Assembly (NCBI RefSeq): GCF_017744955.1
Contig: NZ_JAGIAG010000012.1
Coordinates: 1-64,000 of the forward strand
DNA: 64,000 bases
Source: Dokdonella sp.
GTDB taxonomy: Bacteria; Pseudomonadota; Gammaproteobacteria; Xanthomonadales; Rhodanobacteraceae
Direction of reading: 5' to 3'
The notes under the pieces were generated by a model that saw only the letters and a program-made list of their open reading frames with translations, was not told the DNA's origin and made no database searches. This document shows, one piece after another, positions 17,774 through 27,795 of the stretch (position 1 is the first letter of the stretch; every line of letters begins with the position of its first letter). Both the position numbers and the translations under genes were made by a program.

Positions 17774-18843
17774 CCACGGTCGACGTCGCGCTCGGAACGC
17801 GCAGCTATCCGATCTGGATCGGCGCCGGCCTGCTCGGCGACGCCGCCCGCTGGCGCACGGCGATCCGCGGCCGTCACGTGCTGGTCGTGACCAATGCGAC
17901 GATCGCGCCGCTGTACCTCGAACGCGTGCGGGCCGGGCTCGACGGCTTCGTCCACGAAGCGCTCGTCCTGCCGGACGGCGAAGCGCACAAGACGCTGGCC
18001 AACGGCGGCGAGGTGTTCGAAGCGCTGGCCGAGCTCGGCGCCAGCCGCGACGCCACCCTGCTCGCGCTCGGCGGCGGCGTGATCGGCGACCTCGCCGGCT
18101 TCGCCGCCGCGTGCTGGATGCGCGGCGTCGACTTCGTACAGATGCCGACCACGCTGCTGGCAATGGTCGACTCCTCGGTCGGCGGCAAGACCGGCGTGAA
18201 CCTGCCCGCGGGCAAGAACCTGGTCGGCGCGTTCCATCAGCCGCGCGCGGTGGTCGCCGACACCGCGACGCTGGCGACGCTGCCGCCGCGCGAATACCGC
18301 GCCGGGCTCGCCGAGGTGGTCAAGTACGGCGCGATCGGCGACGTCGCGTTCTTCGATTGGCTGGAAGCGCACGCCGCGGCGCTGAACGCGCGCGACGACG
18401 CCGCGCTGATCGAGGCGATCGCGCGCAGCTGCCGGCACAAGGCCGGCGTGGTCGCGCGCGACGAGCACGAACACGGCGAACGCGCGCTGCTGAACTTCGG
18501 CCACACCTTCGGCCACGCGCTCGAAACCGAGACCGGCTATAGCAACCTGCTGCACGGCGAGGCGGTCGCGATCGGCATGGTCCTCGCCGCCAGGCTGTCG
18601 GCCGATCTCGGCCGCGCGCCGCGCGAAGACGCCGGGCGGCTCGAGCGCCTGCTCGCCGCGCTCGGCCTGCCGACGACGCCGCCGGCCTGCGATCCCGGAC
18701 GCCTGCTCGCCCTAATGCAGTTGGACAAGAAGAACCTCAGCGGCCGCCTGCGCCTGATCCTGTGGCGCGGCATCGGCCGCGCCGAGATCGTCGCGGACGT
18801 CGACGAACGCGCGATTGCCGGGGTGCTCGGCGGAAAGACTTGA
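17770..18843 (+). CDS. aroB: 3-dehydroquinate synthase
   Basis: A 357-residue NAD- and metal-dependent enzyme converting DAHP to 3-dehydroquinate. [28 protein letters not shown], the [19 protein letters not shown] loop and the zinc ligands in EVVKYG (Glu) and [10 protein letters not shown] (His) are intact. It starts at the ATG overlapping the aroK stop. The long reading frame extending upstream of 17770 is an accidental fusion with a shadow frame. Its TGA stop at 18841-18843 overlaps the first bases of a family A repeat. Confidence 0.96.
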   Translation: MTTVDVALGTRSYPIWIGAGLLGDAARWRTAIRGRHVLVVTNATIAPLYLERVRAGLDGFVHEALVLPDGEAHKTLANGGEVFEALAELGASRDATLLALGGGVIGDLAGFAAACWMRGVDFVQMPTTLLAMVDSSVGGKTGVNLPAGKNLVGAFHQPRAVVADTATLATLPPREYRAGLAEVVKYGAIGDVAFFDWLEAHAAALNARDDAALIEAIARSCRHKAGVVARDEHEHGERALLNFGHTFGHALETETGYSNLLHGEAVAIGMVLAARLSADLGRAPREDAGRLERLLAALGLPTTPPACDPGRLLALMQLDKKNLSGRLRLILWRGIGRAEIVADVDERAIAGVLGGKT

Positions 18844-18933
18844 CGCGGATCGACGCGGATAAAGGCAGATAGAGCGAATCTCCGTTTTTCGTCTGCCTCT
18901 TTCTCATCCGCGTCCATCCGTGAGATCCGCGTC
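18842..18933. repeat. Family A dispersed repeat, inverted pair 2
   Basis: The plus arm at 18842-18880 starts GACGCGGATCGACGCGGAT and, like copy 1, ends AGAGCGAATC. The minus arm at 18903-18933 holds CATCCGCGTCCATCCGTG and GATCCGCGTC. It directly follows aroB, whose stop codon TGA shares its last two bases with the repeat's first GA. It could serve as the transcription end of aroKB. Confidence 0.78.
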
Positions 18934-19001
18934 CGACGCCTTTTTCTTCCTAAGTCCGCGCCCCGCCGCCCGGGCCGGTACGGTTACAATCCGAGACGAC
19001 C

Positions 19002-19262
19002 ATGCGCCTCTTCATGCAAACCCAGGCCGCCGGCGCCGAAGCGCCGCGCTACTACCAGATCGTGCTCGAGCAGGACCTGCTCGGCGGCTGGACGCTGTTT
19101 CGCGAATGGGGCCAGCAAGGCGCCCGCTCCAGCAGCAAGCGCGAGCTGTTCCTCGAGCGCGACGCGGCGATCAACGCCTTCGAGCACGCGCGCGACACCC
19201 AGCTCAAGCGCGGCTTCCAGGTCATGTTCAGCCAGGGCTTCGACGGACGCCGCGCGAGTTGA
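19002..19262 (+). CDS. Small WGR-domain protein
   Basis: An 86-residue protein consisting almost only of a WGR domain: YYQIVLEQDLLGGWTLFREWGQQG, where WGQQG is the signature, then a mixed helical end that includes FEHARDTQLKRG. In other bacteria WGR domains occur alone or fused to ligases, MolR or metalloproteins and are thought to bind nucleic acid, as in eukaryotic PARPs. No partner gene is adjacent. The gene lies alone between aroB and hemE. Confidence 0.85.
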   Translation: MRLFMQTQAAGAEAPRYYQIVLEQDLLGGWTLFREWGQQGARSSSKRELFLERDAAINAFEHARDTQLKRGFQVMFSQGFDGRRAS

Positions 19263-19400
19263 GCGTGCCGGCTCCGCATCCGGCCTGAGTCCAATCGCCG
19301 CGCCCCGCGGCCGCATCGGTGCGGCGACAATGGCGCCCCCCGCTTTTCGACGATCCGTTTCACTGATTAGTTTTCACCGATCCCGCATCCCGAGGCCGAC

Positions 19401-20444
19401 ATGTCCACGCCCGACCACCGTTTCCTGCGCGCGCTGCGCCGCGAGCCCGTCGACAAGACGCCGATCTGGATCATGCGCCAGGCCGGGCGCTACCTGCCCG
19501 AGTACCGCGCCACGCGCGAACGCGCCGGCAGCTTCCTGAAGATGGCGCAGACGCCGGAACTGGCCTGCGAAGTCACACTGCAGCCGCTGGCGCGTTTTCC
19601 GCTCGACGCGGCGATCCTGTTCTCCGACATCCTGACCATTCCCGACGCGATGGGCCTGGGCCTGCACTTCGTCGACGGCGAAGGCCCGAAGCTGCGCCAT
19701 CCGCTGCGCAGCGCCGCTGACGTCGACAAGCTCGGCGTGCCGGATCCGGAAACCGACCTGCGCTACGTGCCGGACGCGGTGCGCCTGATCCGCCGCGAAC
19801 TGAACGAGCGGGTGCCGTTGATCGGCTTCTCCGGCAGCCCGTGGACGCTGGCCTGCTACATGATCGAAGGCGAAGGCTCGTCGAGCTTCTCGCGCGCGAA
19901 GGCGCTGGCGCTCGACGATCCGGCGACGATGCACCGCCTGCTCGACACGCTGGCGCAGTCGGTCGCCAGCTACCTGGCCGCGCAGGCCGCCGCCGGCGCG
20001 CAGGCGCTGATGGTGTTCGACACCTGGGGCGGCCTGCTCGCACCGGGAGCGTTCCGCGACTACTCGCTGCGCTACCTGGCCGAGATCGTGGCGCTGCTGA
20101 AGTCGAATCCGGCGTCGCGCAAGGTGCCGGTGATCCTGTTCTCGAAAGGCGCCAACGCGCACCTGGAAGCGCTCGCCGCCACCGGCTGCGACGCGCTGGG
20201 CCTGGACTGGACCATCGACATCGCCGAGGCGCGCGCGCGCGTCGGCGCGCGCGTCGCGCTGCAGGGCAATCTCGATCCGGCCGTGCTGGCCGCCTCGCCG
20301 GAAGCGATCCGCGCCGAGGCGCGCAAGGTCGTCGACGGATTCGGTCCGCATACGGGCCACGTGTTCAACCTCGGCCACGGCATCACGCCGGACATCGATC
20401 CCGCGCACGTCGCGGTGCTGGTCGACGCGGTGCACGGGCAATGA
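19401..20444 (+). CDS. hemE: Uroporphyrinogen decarboxylase
   Basis: The 347-residue enzyme removes four acetate carboxyls from uroporphyrinogen III to give coproporphyrinogen III in heme synthesis. [16 protein letters not shown] is the N-terminal signature with the substrate-binding arginines. [17 protein letters not shown] holds the catalytic Asp. [16 protein letters not shown] and [11 protein letters not shown] are conserved. A GAGG element lies before the ATG. It converges on the large sensor kinase gene with 89 bp between the stops. Confidence 0.96.
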   Translation: MSTPDHRFLRALRREPVDKTPIWIMRQAGRYLPEYRATRERAGSFLKMAQTPELACEVTLQPLARFPLDAAILFSDILTIPDAMGLGLHFVDGEGPKLRHPLRSAADVDKLGVPDPETDLRYVPDAVRLIRRELNERVPLIGFSGSPWTLACYMIEGEGSSSFSRAKALALDDPATMHRLLDTLAQSVASYLAAQAAAGAQALMVFDTWGGLLAPGAFRDYSLRYLAEIVALLKSNPASRKVPVILFSKGANAHLEALAATGCDALGLDWTIDIAEARARVGARVALQGNLDPAVLAASPEAIRAEARKVVDGFGPHTGHVFNLGHGITPDIDPAHVAVLVDAVHGQ

Positions 20445-20533
20445 CGCGGCATCGCACGAACCGGTAGCGAAAACGCGGCGCGCGGAATCGCGCGACGCGC
20501 ACCCGACCGTCCTCCGCGAACCGGCGCGCGACC

Positions 20534-23500
20534 TCAGAGGCGGGCCGCGGCGGTGATCGCTTCGCCGAGCGACTCCAACGTGGTCGGCTTGCGCAGCAGC
20601 AGGTCCATGCCGGCGGCGCGGATCTGCGCCTCCTCGTCGCCGACCGAACGCGCGGTGAGAGCGATCAGCGGCAGGCGCGCGGCGCTCCCGGACGCGCGGA
20701 TCATGCGCGCCAACCGCAGGCCGTCGAGGCCGGGCAGATCGAGATCGAGCAGGGCGAGATCGAAGCCCGCTTCGCCCGCCGTCGTCGCGCACTGGAGTTC
20801 GGCCAGCGCGGCGAGCCCGTTCGGCGCGTGCAGGGCGCGATGGCCGAGCCGGGCGAGCAGTCCGACCACGACGTCGGCCACCGTCGCGTCGTCTTCGACC
20901 AGCAGGACGCGCAGGCTCCGTGGCGCGGCGGCCGGCACCATCGCGGAAATCGCCGCGGCGACATTCGGTGCTTGCGCCAGCGGCAACGTGACACTGAACG
21001 TGCTGCCGGCGCCGGGCGCGCTGGCGACGTCGATGCGTCCGCCCATGCGCTGCGCGAGTTCGCGGCAGATCGACAGGCCCAGCCCGCTGCCGCCGTGCCG
21101 CTCGGCGACGCCGTCGGCCTGCTCGAAGCGTCCGAACAGGCGCGCGCGTACTTCCTCGCTCATGCCCGGGCCGCTGTCGGCGACGCGAAACACCAGGCCG
21201 TCGTCGGCCCGCGCGAGACCGAGCGTGACGCCGCCGCGCTCGGTGAACTTGAATGCGTTGTTGGCCAGATTGAGCAGGATCTGCTTCACGCGCAGCGCGT
21301 CGCCGAGCACGCTCGCCGGCACGCCGGCGGCGACGTCGAGCGAGAGTGAAAGTCCTTTGCGTTCGGCCAGCGGCTTCTGCACCGCGGCGACCTCGCGCAG
21401 CAGCGCAACCGGATCGAACGGCGCCACGCTCAAGGCGAGCTTGCCGGCCTTGATGCGCGCCAGATCGAGACTGTCGTTGACCACGCGCAGCATCAGCTCG
21501 CCGGACTGGCGGATCGCATCGACGTAGCCGCGCTGGCGTTCGTCCAGCGACGTCGCCAGCAGCAGCTCGCTCATGCCGAGCACGCCGGTCATCGGCGTGC
21601 GGATCTCGTGTCCCATGGTGGCGAGGAAGGCGGACTTGGCGTCGACGAGCTGCTCGGCGCTGCGGCGGCGTTCCTCCGCCAAGGCCTCGGCGTGGCGCCG
21701 GCGCAGGCGCGCGCGCCAGCCGCCGAACACGGCGTAGCCGGCCAGCGCCGATGTCAGCGCGTACAGCGCGTAGGCCGTCGGCGTCTTCCACGGCGGCGAG
21801 GCGACGCGCACCGGCAGCGGCGGCAGTTCGCTCCAAACGCCGTCGGCGTTCGCCGCGCGCACGCGCAGGCGATAGTCGCCGGGCGGCAGCTGCGAGTAGA
21901 TGCGTTCGCCGCGTTCGGCCTCGATCCAGTCGCGATCGAATCCGTCCAGTCGCACGCGGTAGCGGTTGGCGGCCGAGTTGGCGTAGGACAGCAGGCGTGC
22001 CTCGACGCGGAAATCCAGGTCGTCGTAGTCGAGTTCGACCGGCGCGGCCGGATCGAGCGGGCGCGTGACGCCGTCGCGGCGCACGTCGAGCGCGGTGCGA
22101 TGCAGCGGCGACGGCGGCGAATCGAGTTGCAGCGCGAGCGGGTCGAATCCCGCCACGCCGTGCAAGGTGCCCGCATAGAGCGCGCCGTCGGCGGCGCGGA
22201 TCAAGGCGCCGGCGAGGAACTCCGAACTCGGCAGGCCGTCGCGCTCGTCGAAGCGGCGGATCGCGCCGCTGCGGCCGTCGACGCGCCACAAGCCGCGCGG
22301 CGAGGTGACCCAGACGCTGCCGTCGGCGGCGACCGCGAGCGCCGAGGCGGTCAGGGTCGGCCAGCCCTGCGCCGCGCCGAGACTTTGCATGCGCTCGGCG
22401 GCGCCATCGGGGCCGAGGCGGTAGCGCTCCAGCGCGCCGAGCCGATGCAGCCAGAAAGAGCCGTCGGCGGCGAAGTCGAAGGCGGTGATCTGCTCGCGCG
22501 GTACGCCGGCGACGACGACGAAGCGGTCCTGCGTCGCGTCGTGGCGCTCGATACCGCCCATCGTCGCCAACCACGGACTGCCGTCGCGATCGAGCGCCAG
22601 CGCGAACACCTCGGCGTTGTCGAGCCTGCCGCCGCTCGGCGTGTAGCGCGCGAGCACGCGCGGCGGATCGGCGGCCATCCGCGCAACGCCGCCGCCGCGC
22701 ACGCCGACCCACACGCTGCCGTCGCGCGCGGTCACGAGCTGATCGACGATGCCGGGCGGTAGCGCATCGGCGCGACGCAGATCCATGGGCACCTCGACGG
22801 CGCCGAGATCGCGCAGCGAGTACCGCCTGAGCGCGGACGCCGTACCGACCCAGACGTGCGCGTCGCCCTGCGGCAGCACCGCCGACAACGGCGAGCCGGA
22901 CAACCGCAGGCGCTCGCCCCAGCGCTCGATGCGGCCGCTGTCGGCGTCGATGCGGTCGAGGCCGTCGCTGCCGCTGCCGACCCAGATCGCACCGGAGGCA
23001 TCCTGCATCAGCGTCTTCGCGCGCGGACGCGCCAGGCTGCCGTCGTCGCCCGGCACGTGGCGGAACACGGAGAAGTTGCGCCAGTGCGGCGGCAGACGCG
23101 CGACGCCGCCGTCGTACAGGGCGAACCAGGTGCCGCCTTCGCCGTCGTGCAGGATGTCCATCGTGCGCGCGCCCGGATACGCGCCCGGCGAGGACTCGAC
23201 CGCGCCGTAGCGATGCAGCCCGCGCGCGTCGCTGCGCATCAGTCCACCGCTGACGCCGATCCACAGCGCGTCCAGGTCGCCGCGCGCCATCGACAGCACG
23301 CGCAGCGGCGCCGGCGTCGCGCCGATCTCGCCGCGATAGCGCAACTGCGCGTCGACGCGGAACAGCCCCTTGGTGGTGCCGACCACCACGCCGCCGTCCG
23401 GCTCCGCCACCAGCGAGGACACCTTGGTCGGACCGGGGCGCTGCGCGGTCGGCGGCAATTCGACGTGGAGCAGGCGACCGTCGGCGTCGAGCACGTCGAC

Positions 23501-24106
23501 GCCGTCGTCGGTGCCGATCCACAAGCGCTTGCGCGCGTCCGGCAGCAGGCTGATGACGCTGGTCGAGCGCAGGCTGTCCGGATCGTCGGCGTCGTGGTCG
23601 TAGCGCTGGAAGCTGCCGTCCGGCAGCAGGCGGTTGAGGCCGCCGAGATAGGTGCCGACCCAGATCGCGCCGTCGGCGTCCTCCACGATGGTGAACAGGT
23701 CGTCGCTGCCGAGCGTGCCGAGTTCGTTCGGTGCGTGCATCCAGTGCCGGAAGCCGCGGCCGTCGGGTTCGAGCCGATTCAGGCCGCTCGCCTCGCCGCC
23801 GCACCACAGGTTGCCGGCGCGATCGACCAGCAGCGCCGAGACGTCGTTGGACGGCAGCGAAGCCGGATCGGCCGGATCGTGGCGGAACACACGGAAGCCG
23901 AGGCCGTCGTAGCGCGCCAGGCCGTCCTGCGTGCCGATCCAGATGAAGCCCTCGCGATCCTGCACGGTCTTGTAGGCGACGCTCGACGGCAGGCCGTCGG
24001 CGACGGTCAGCGAGACGAACTGCGGTGGCGCCGGCGGCGGCGCTGCGGCGGCAGTCGATACGGCGAGCATCGCCGCAATCACACCCAGAGCGAGCGATCC
24101 ATGCAT
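20534..24106 (-). CDS. Hybrid two-component sensor with Reg_prop propeller, Y_Y_Y, kinase and receiver domains
   Basis: A 1190-residue one-protein signalling system. Residues 1-22 are a signal peptide. Two seven-bladed propellers made of Reg_prop units follow (for example GFIWIGTQDGLARYDG, GNLWCGGEASGLNRL, GAIWVGTYLGGLNRL), then a Y_Y_Y domain (SYANSAANRYRVRLDGFDRDW...LPPGDYRLRVRAAN) and one membrane helix near 760. The HisKA site is H833 in TMGHEIRTPMTGVLG. HATPase_c has NLANNAFKFTERGG and GSGLGLSI. The receiver begins LLVEDDATVAD, with Asp near 1123 in LLDLDLPGLDG. The canonical C-terminal AraC output seen in Bacteroides hybrids is absent, so output must go through a phosphotransfer partner. 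Confidence 0.93.
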   Translation of the reverse strand: MHGSLALGVIAAMLAVSTAAAAPPPAPPQFVSLTVADGLPSSVAYKTVQDREGFIWIGTQDGLARYDGLGFRVFRHDPADPASLPSNDVSALLVDRAGNLWCGGEASGLNRLEPDGRGFRHWMHAPNELGTLGSDDLFTIVEDADGAIWVGTYLGGLNRLLPDGSFQRYDHDADDPDSLRSTSVISLLPDARKRLWIGTDDGVDVLDADGRLLHVELPPTAQRPGPTKVSSLVAEPDGGVVVGTTKGLFRVDAQLRYRGEIGATPAPLRVLSMARGDLDALWIGVSGGLMRSDARGLHRYGAVESSPGAYPGARTMDILHDGEGGTWFALYDGGVARLPPHWRNFSVFRHVPGDDGSLARPRAKTLMQDASGAIWVGSGSDGLDRIDADSGRIERWGERLRLSGSPLSAVLPQGDAHVWVGTASALRRYSLRDLGAVEVPMDLRRADALPPGIVDQLVTARDGSVWVGVRGGGVARMAADPPRVLARYTPSGGRLDNAEVFALALDRDGSPWLATMGGIERHDATQDRFVVVAGVPREQITAFDFAADGSFWLHRLGALERYRLGPDGAAERMQSLGAAQGWPTLTASALAVAADGSVWVTSPRGLWRVDGRSGAIRRFDERDGLPSSEFLAGALIRAADGALYAGTLHGVAGFDPLALQLDSPPSPLHRTALDVRRDGVTRPLDPAAPVELDYDDLDFRVEARLLSYANSAANRYRVRLDGFDRDWIEAERGERIYSQLPPGDYRLRVRAANADGVWSELPPLPVRVASPPWKTPTAYALYALTSALAGYAVFGGWRARLRRRHAEALAEERRRSAEQLVDAKSAFLATMGHEIRTPMTGVLGMSELLLATSLDERQRGYVDAIRQSGELMLRVVNDSLDLARIKAGKLALSVAPFDPVALLREVAAVQKPLAERKGLSLSLDVAAGVPASVLGDALRVKQILLNLANNAFKFTERGGVTLGLARADDGLVFRVADSGPGMSEEVRARLFGRFEQADGVAERHGGSGLGLSICRELAQRMGGRIDVASAPGAGSTFSVTLPLAQAPNVAAAISAMVPAAAPRSLRVLLVEDDATVADVVVGLLARLGHRALHAPNGLAALAELQCATTAGEAGFDLALLDLDLPGLDGLRLARMIRASGSAARLPLIALTARSVGDEEAQIRAAGMDLLLRKPTTLESLGEAITAAARL

Positions 24107-24289
24107 CCCCTCATCCCCACTGCAAGCCCCAATGCCCTTTGCTTCACTTGAAAAGTGCGGCCATGGATGGCCGCTCTAGACTCCATAGAGGGCTCGACCG
24201 ACACGGACCCCGAAGCCTCCAAGCCACAGCGATCACGGACGATCGCACAAGCAATCCCACTAGAATGCCGACGTTCACCGGACACGTCC

Positions 24290-25789
24290 ATGCCGCAGCC
24301 ACGCCTTCCGCTACGCCTGATCCTGTTCGCGGCGCTCGCCGTCGGCGGCGCCATCCTGATCGGTCTGGTCGTCGCGACGCTGAACAGCCTGCTCGAGTTC
24401 TATCAGCGCCTGGCCGAGCTGCCGCTGTGGCTGCGCCTGCCGTTGATCGCCGCGGTCGCGCTCGCGTTCGGCGCATTGCTGTGGCTGCTGTGGCGGCTGG
24501 CGCGGCCGACGTCCAAGTCCGCCGTGCCGACCGCGATCCCGGTGTCGCGCGGCGAAGTGGACGCACGCATCGACGCGCTGCGCGAACGCCGCGCGGAAAC
24601 CGCCGCGCTCGAAGCCGAACTCGCCGAACTCGACCGCCGCCGCGCCGCCGGCGAGGTCTACGTCGCGTTGTTCGGCGAGATCTCCACCGGCAAGTCCAGC
24701 CTGATCCGCGCGCTGGCGCCGGAGGCGCTGCCGGCGATCGACGTGCGCGGCGGCACCACGCGCATCGTCGCGCACCATCGCGGCCGCCTGCCGGACGGCC
24801 GCGAGCTGATCCTCGCCGACGTGCCCGGCAGCGGCGAGGTCGACGGCAAGGTGCACGAGCAGCTCGCGCGCGACGAGGCGCTGCGCGCGCACGCGGTCGT
24901 CTATCTGTGCGCCTCCGACCTGACCCGCGCGCAGGACGCCGAGCTGAACTGGCTGGCTCGTTTCGGCAAGCCGCTGCTGCTCGTGCTGAACAAGGCCGAT
25001 CTCTACAGCGACGCCGAGCGCGATGCGCTGCTGCGGCGTTTCGAGCAGCGCTACGCCGCGCAGGCGCGCGCGGTCGTCGCGATCAGCGCCGGCGGCAGCG
25101 AGCGCTACGAGCGCACGCTCGCCGACGGCCGCCGCGAGAAGGTCGAACGCGAGCGCGTACCGGAGATCGGCGCGCTGACCGGCGCGCTGGTCGACCTCAC
25201 GCGCGCCGGCGCGGCGGCGCTCGAACCCGCGCGCGAAGCCGCCGTGCTGGCCGAGGTCGGCCGCCGCGGCGACGAACTCGCGCGCGCTGCCGCCGCGCGC
25301 GAAGCGGTCGACACGGTCGCCAAGTACACGCGCCGGGCGGTGGTCGGCGCGCTGGCCGCGGTCGCGCCGGGCAGCGACATCCTGATCCAGGGCGCGCTCG
25401 GCACCGCGCTGGTGCGCGAACTGGCGCGCATCCACGGCGTGCCGGTGCGCGAACTCGACGTCGAGGCCCTGCTCGCGCGCGTCGGCCTGACCGTGCGCAA
25501 CACGACCGCGATCGTGCTGGCGATCGCCGGCAACGCGCTGAAGGCGTTCCCCGGCCTCGGCACGCTCGGCGGCGGCGTGCTGCACGCGATCGCCTACGGG
25601 CTGGTGTTCGACAGTCTCGGCAACGCGCTCGCCGCGACGCTCGCCGAGCGCGCCTCGCTCGACGCCGCCGACGTCGAGGCGCGCGTGCGCGCGCTGCTCG
25701 CCGAGCCCGCGCGCGAACGCGTCGAGCGCGTCGCGCGACTGGCGTGGGAGGCGGCGCGCGGCGATCGCGGCAACGGCGCTGAATCCTAG
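24290..25789 (+). CDS. Membrane-associated GTPase with DUF697 domain (first of two)
   Basis: A 499-residue protein. Two membrane helices (10-30 and 48-70) precede an Era/YeeP-like G domain: G1 GEISTGKSS (129-137), a GGTT switch, G3 DVPGSG, and G4 NKAD. The C-terminal third is a hydrophobic DUF697-type region (GALAAVAPGSDILIQGALGTALVRELARIHGV and a glycine-rich helix pair). Such proteins are thought to act at the inner membrane; the function is not known. I chose the ATG at 24290 because the upstream extension is non-hydrophobic and the hydrophobic N-terminus begins right after it. It resembles the gene at 30658 in domain order but not closely in sequence. Confidence 0.85.
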   Translation: MPQPRLPLRLILFAALAVGGAILIGLVVATLNSLLEFYQRLAELPLWLRLPLIAAVALAFGALLWLLWRLARPTSKSAVPTAIPVSRGEVDARIDALRERRAETAALEAELAELDRRRAAGEVYVALFGEISTGKSSLIRALAPEALPAIDVRGGTTRIVAHHRGRLPDGRELILADVPGSGEVDGKVHEQLARDEALRAHAVVYLCASDLTRAQDAELNWLARFGKPLLLVLNKADLYSDAERDALLRRFEQRYAAQARAVVAISAGGSERYERTLADGRREKVERERVPEIGALTGALVDLTRAGAAALEPAREAAVLAEVGRRGDELARAAAAREAVDTVAKYTRRAVVGALAAVAPGSDILIQGALGTALVRELARIHGVPVRELDVEALLARVGLTVRNTTAIVLAIAGNALKAFPGLGTLGGGVLHAIAYGLVFDSLGNALAATLAERASLDAADVEARVRALLAEPARERVERVARLAWEAARGDRGNGAES

Positions 25790-25889
25790 GCGGCGCTCCG
25801 CCGTTCCGTTCCCCAGCGGCGGAACGGTGAATGCAGCGTTCACGCCACGGCGCTAGTCTAGGCTGCCGCTTTTTGCCAAGCTGTCGGCC

Positions 25890-26519
25890 ATGTGCCTCTG
25901 CCGCCCGATCCTCGCCGCGCTTGCTCTCGCCCTGCCGGGCGCCGCTGCGGCCGCGCCGGAAACCTACCGCTTCGATCCGGTGCACACGCAGATCTGGTTC
26001 AGCGCCGCGCACCAGGGCTTCTCGCATCCGCTCGGCCGCTTGCGCGTGAAGGACGGCTGGTTCGCGTTCGACGCCGAGGACTGGAGCGCGAGCCGCGTCG
26101 ACGTGACGATCGACCTCGCCTCGGCCGACCTCGGCGACGAGAAGTGGAACCGGACCGTGACCTCCGGCCAACTGCTCGACGTCGAGCGCTGGCCGACCGC
26201 GCGCTACGTCAGCCGCAGCGTGGAAAAGAAAGGCGAACGCGACGGCGTGATCCACGGCGAACTGCAGTTCCGCGGCGAGAGCCGGCCCGTCGACGTCGCG
26301 TTCACGCTGAACCGCGTCGCCAACGACCCGTATCTGTTCAAGCGCAAGGCCGGCTTCTCGGCGACGGCGACGTTGCAACGGTCGGCCTTCGGCATGAAGC
26401 GCTACGCCGAGGTCGTCGGCGAGGACGTCTCGCTGCGTTTCGAGATCGAGGGCATCCGCGACGGCGACGCCGCCAAGCCCACCACCGCCGACGGAGGAAA
26501 AGATGGCGCTGAAAAGTGA
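25890..26519 (+). CDS. YceI family periplasmic protein (first copy)
   Basis: A 209-residue protein with a signal peptide (ILAALALALPGAAAAAP). The YceI lipocalin-like fold, which binds polyisoprenoids, is shown by YRFDPVHTQIWFSAAHQGFSHPLGRL, VDVTIDLASADLGDEKWN and the closing SVEKKGERDGVIHGELQFRG. The C-terminal 25 residues are polar and look like a tail added beyond the usual length. It overlaps the start of the cytochrome b561 gene by 17 bases, so the two are translationally linked. A second, shorter YceI gene follows b561. Confidence 0.93.
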   Translation: MCLCRPILAALALALPGAAAAAPETYRFDPVHTQIWFSAAHQGFSHPLGRLRVKDGWFAFDAEDWSASRVDVTIDLASADLGDEKWNRTVTSGQLLDVERWPTARYVSRSVEKKGERDGVIHGELQFRGESRPVDVAFTLNRVANDPYLFKRKAGFSATATLQRSAFGMKRYAEVVGEDVSLRFEIEGIRDGDAAKPTTADGGKDGAEK

Positions 26520-27090
26520 CGCGACGCGCTGGGGAAGCCTGGCCAAGTTCTTCCACTGGACGATCGTGCTGCTGATCCTCGCGCAGGCGATCATCGGCCT
26601 GGTCATGGTCGAGCTGCCGAAGCGGCCGAGTTCGATTCCGGTCTACTCGTTCCACAAGTCGCTCGGCATCACCATCCTCGCCCTGGCGGTGCTGCGCCTG
26701 GGCTGGCGTCTGTTCGATCCGCGCCCGCGCGAAGTCGCCGGCATGCCGCACTGGCAGGCGCTCGGCGCGCGTCTCGGCCACGTGCTGCTGTACGTGCTGA
26801 TCTTCGCCGTGCCGCTGTCGGGCTGGCTGTTCGATTCCGCCTCGAGCCTGCGTCCGCTGTACTGGTTCAACCTGTTCCCGCTGCCGAACCTGACCGGCGG
26901 CAAGAACGAGGCCGTGAAGGAGTTCGCCGAAGGCGCGCACGAGCTGCTGTTCTGGGTGCTGGTGGTGGTCGCCGCCGGGCACGCCGCCGCCGCCCTGATC
27001 CATCACTTCCACAATCGCGACGAGACGCTGGTGCGCATGCTGCCGTGGCGCAATCGCGCCGGGCGCGCGCCGTCATCCGAAGTTTCCTGA
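26503..27090 (+). CDS. Cytochrome b561 family protein
   Basis: A 195-residue four-helix integral membrane protein. The heme-ligand histidines are in KFFHWTIVLLI, SFHKSLGITIL, GHVLLYVLIF and GAHELLFWVLVV, the expected positions for the bacterial CybB/b561 type. These proteins shuttle electrons from the quinone pool to periplasmic acceptors. GGAGGAAAAG precedes the ATG. Its placement between two YceI genes is seen in many proteobacteria and suggests a joint role with an isoprenoid quinone. Confidence 0.94.
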   Translation: MALKSDATRWGSLAKFFHWTIVLLILAQAIIGLVMVELPKRPSSIPVYSFHKSLGITILALAVLRLGWRLFDPRPREVAGMPHWQALGARLGHVLLYVLIFAVPLSGWLFDSASSLRPLYWFNLFPLPNLTGGKNEAVKEFAEGAHELLFWVLVVVAAGHAAAALIHHFHNRDETLVRMLPWRNRAGRAPSSEVS

Positions 27091-27109
27091 TCCGCACGAG
27101 GAGTACGAC

Positions 27110-27655
27110 ATGCTGCGTTCCATGATCTGCGTGGCCCTGCTGCTGCCGCTGTCCGCCGTCGCGCGCGACTGGCAGGTCGACACCGCCAAGAGCACGCTGG
27201 CCTTCAAGGGCAGCTACCAGGGCGAAGGCTTCGACGGCACGTTCAAGAAGTTCGACGCGACGATCGCCTACGACGCGAACGACCTGTCGAAGTCGAAGTT
27301 CGACGTCACCATCGATCTCGCCAGCGCCGACACCGGCAACGGTGATCGCGACGACTCGCTGCACGGCTCGGACTTCTTCGACGTCAAGAAGACACCGAAG
27401 GCGCATTTCGTCACCGAGTCGTTCGCCAAGGCCGCCGACGGCGGCGTCGAGGCGAAGGGCAAGCTGACGATCCGCGACAAGACCGCGCCGGTCACGCTGA
27501 AGGTCAAGTTCGCCGAGACCGGCGACGCCGCCACGCTCGACGTCGACACCGTGCTCAAGCGCGCCGACTACGGCCTCGGTGCGGGCAGCGACTGGTCCGA
27601 CGTCGGCGCCGACGTGCCGGTGCACGGGCATCTGCAGCTCGGTGCCAAGAAGTAG
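27110..27655 (+). CDS. YceI family periplasmic protein (second copy)
   Basis: A 181-residue YceI protein with a short signal peptide (MLRSMICVALLLPLSAVA). The fold is marked by WQVDTAKSTLAFKGSYQGEGFDGTFKKF and FDVTIDLASADTGNGDRDDSL. HLQLGAKK ends the protein. It follows b561 by 19 bp with a GAGGAG site before the ATG. Compared with the first copy it has no C-terminal tail and belongs to the common E. coli-like length class. Confidence 0.93.
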   Translation: MLRSMICVALLLPLSAVARDWQVDTAKSTLAFKGSYQGEGFDGTFKKFDATIAYDANDLSKSKFDVTIDLASADTGNGDRDDSLHGSDFFDVKKTPKAHFVTESFAKAADGGVEAKGKLTIRDKTAPVTLKVKFAETGDAATLDVDTVLKRADYGLGAGSDWSDVGADVPVHGHLQLGAKK

Positions 27656-27672
27656 CCGGCGGCGCCGCCGGC

Positions 27673-27756
27673 TCAGAACACGCGGCTGAAAAGATAGATC
27701 AGCACCAGCAGACCGGCGGGAATGCCGAGCAGCCACGCCAGGACGTACTTGCGCAT
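27673..27756 (-). CDS. 27-residue single-helix membrane peptide
   Basis: The frame MRKYVLAWLLGIPAGLLVLIYLF with four more residues encodes one continuous transmembrane helix after a positively charged start. GGAGAACGAACC lies just before the ATG, with GGAG at a good distance. I recall very similar tiny proteins beside stress genes in other Proteobacteria, but I cannot confirm this here. It lies downstream of csbD and BON genes on the same strand, behind a hairpin array. Confidence 0.6.
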   Translation of the reverse strand: MRKYVLAWLLGIPAGLLVLIYLFSRVF

Positions 27757-27795
27757 GGTTCGTTCTCCGTGTGTGTCGATGGTGCAGCGGCGCGG

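Noticed and set aside
19374-23807. Minus-strand 1477-codon frame across hemE and the hybrid sensor
   Set aside because: Arg-rich, without motifs, spanning two genes with well-supported frames.
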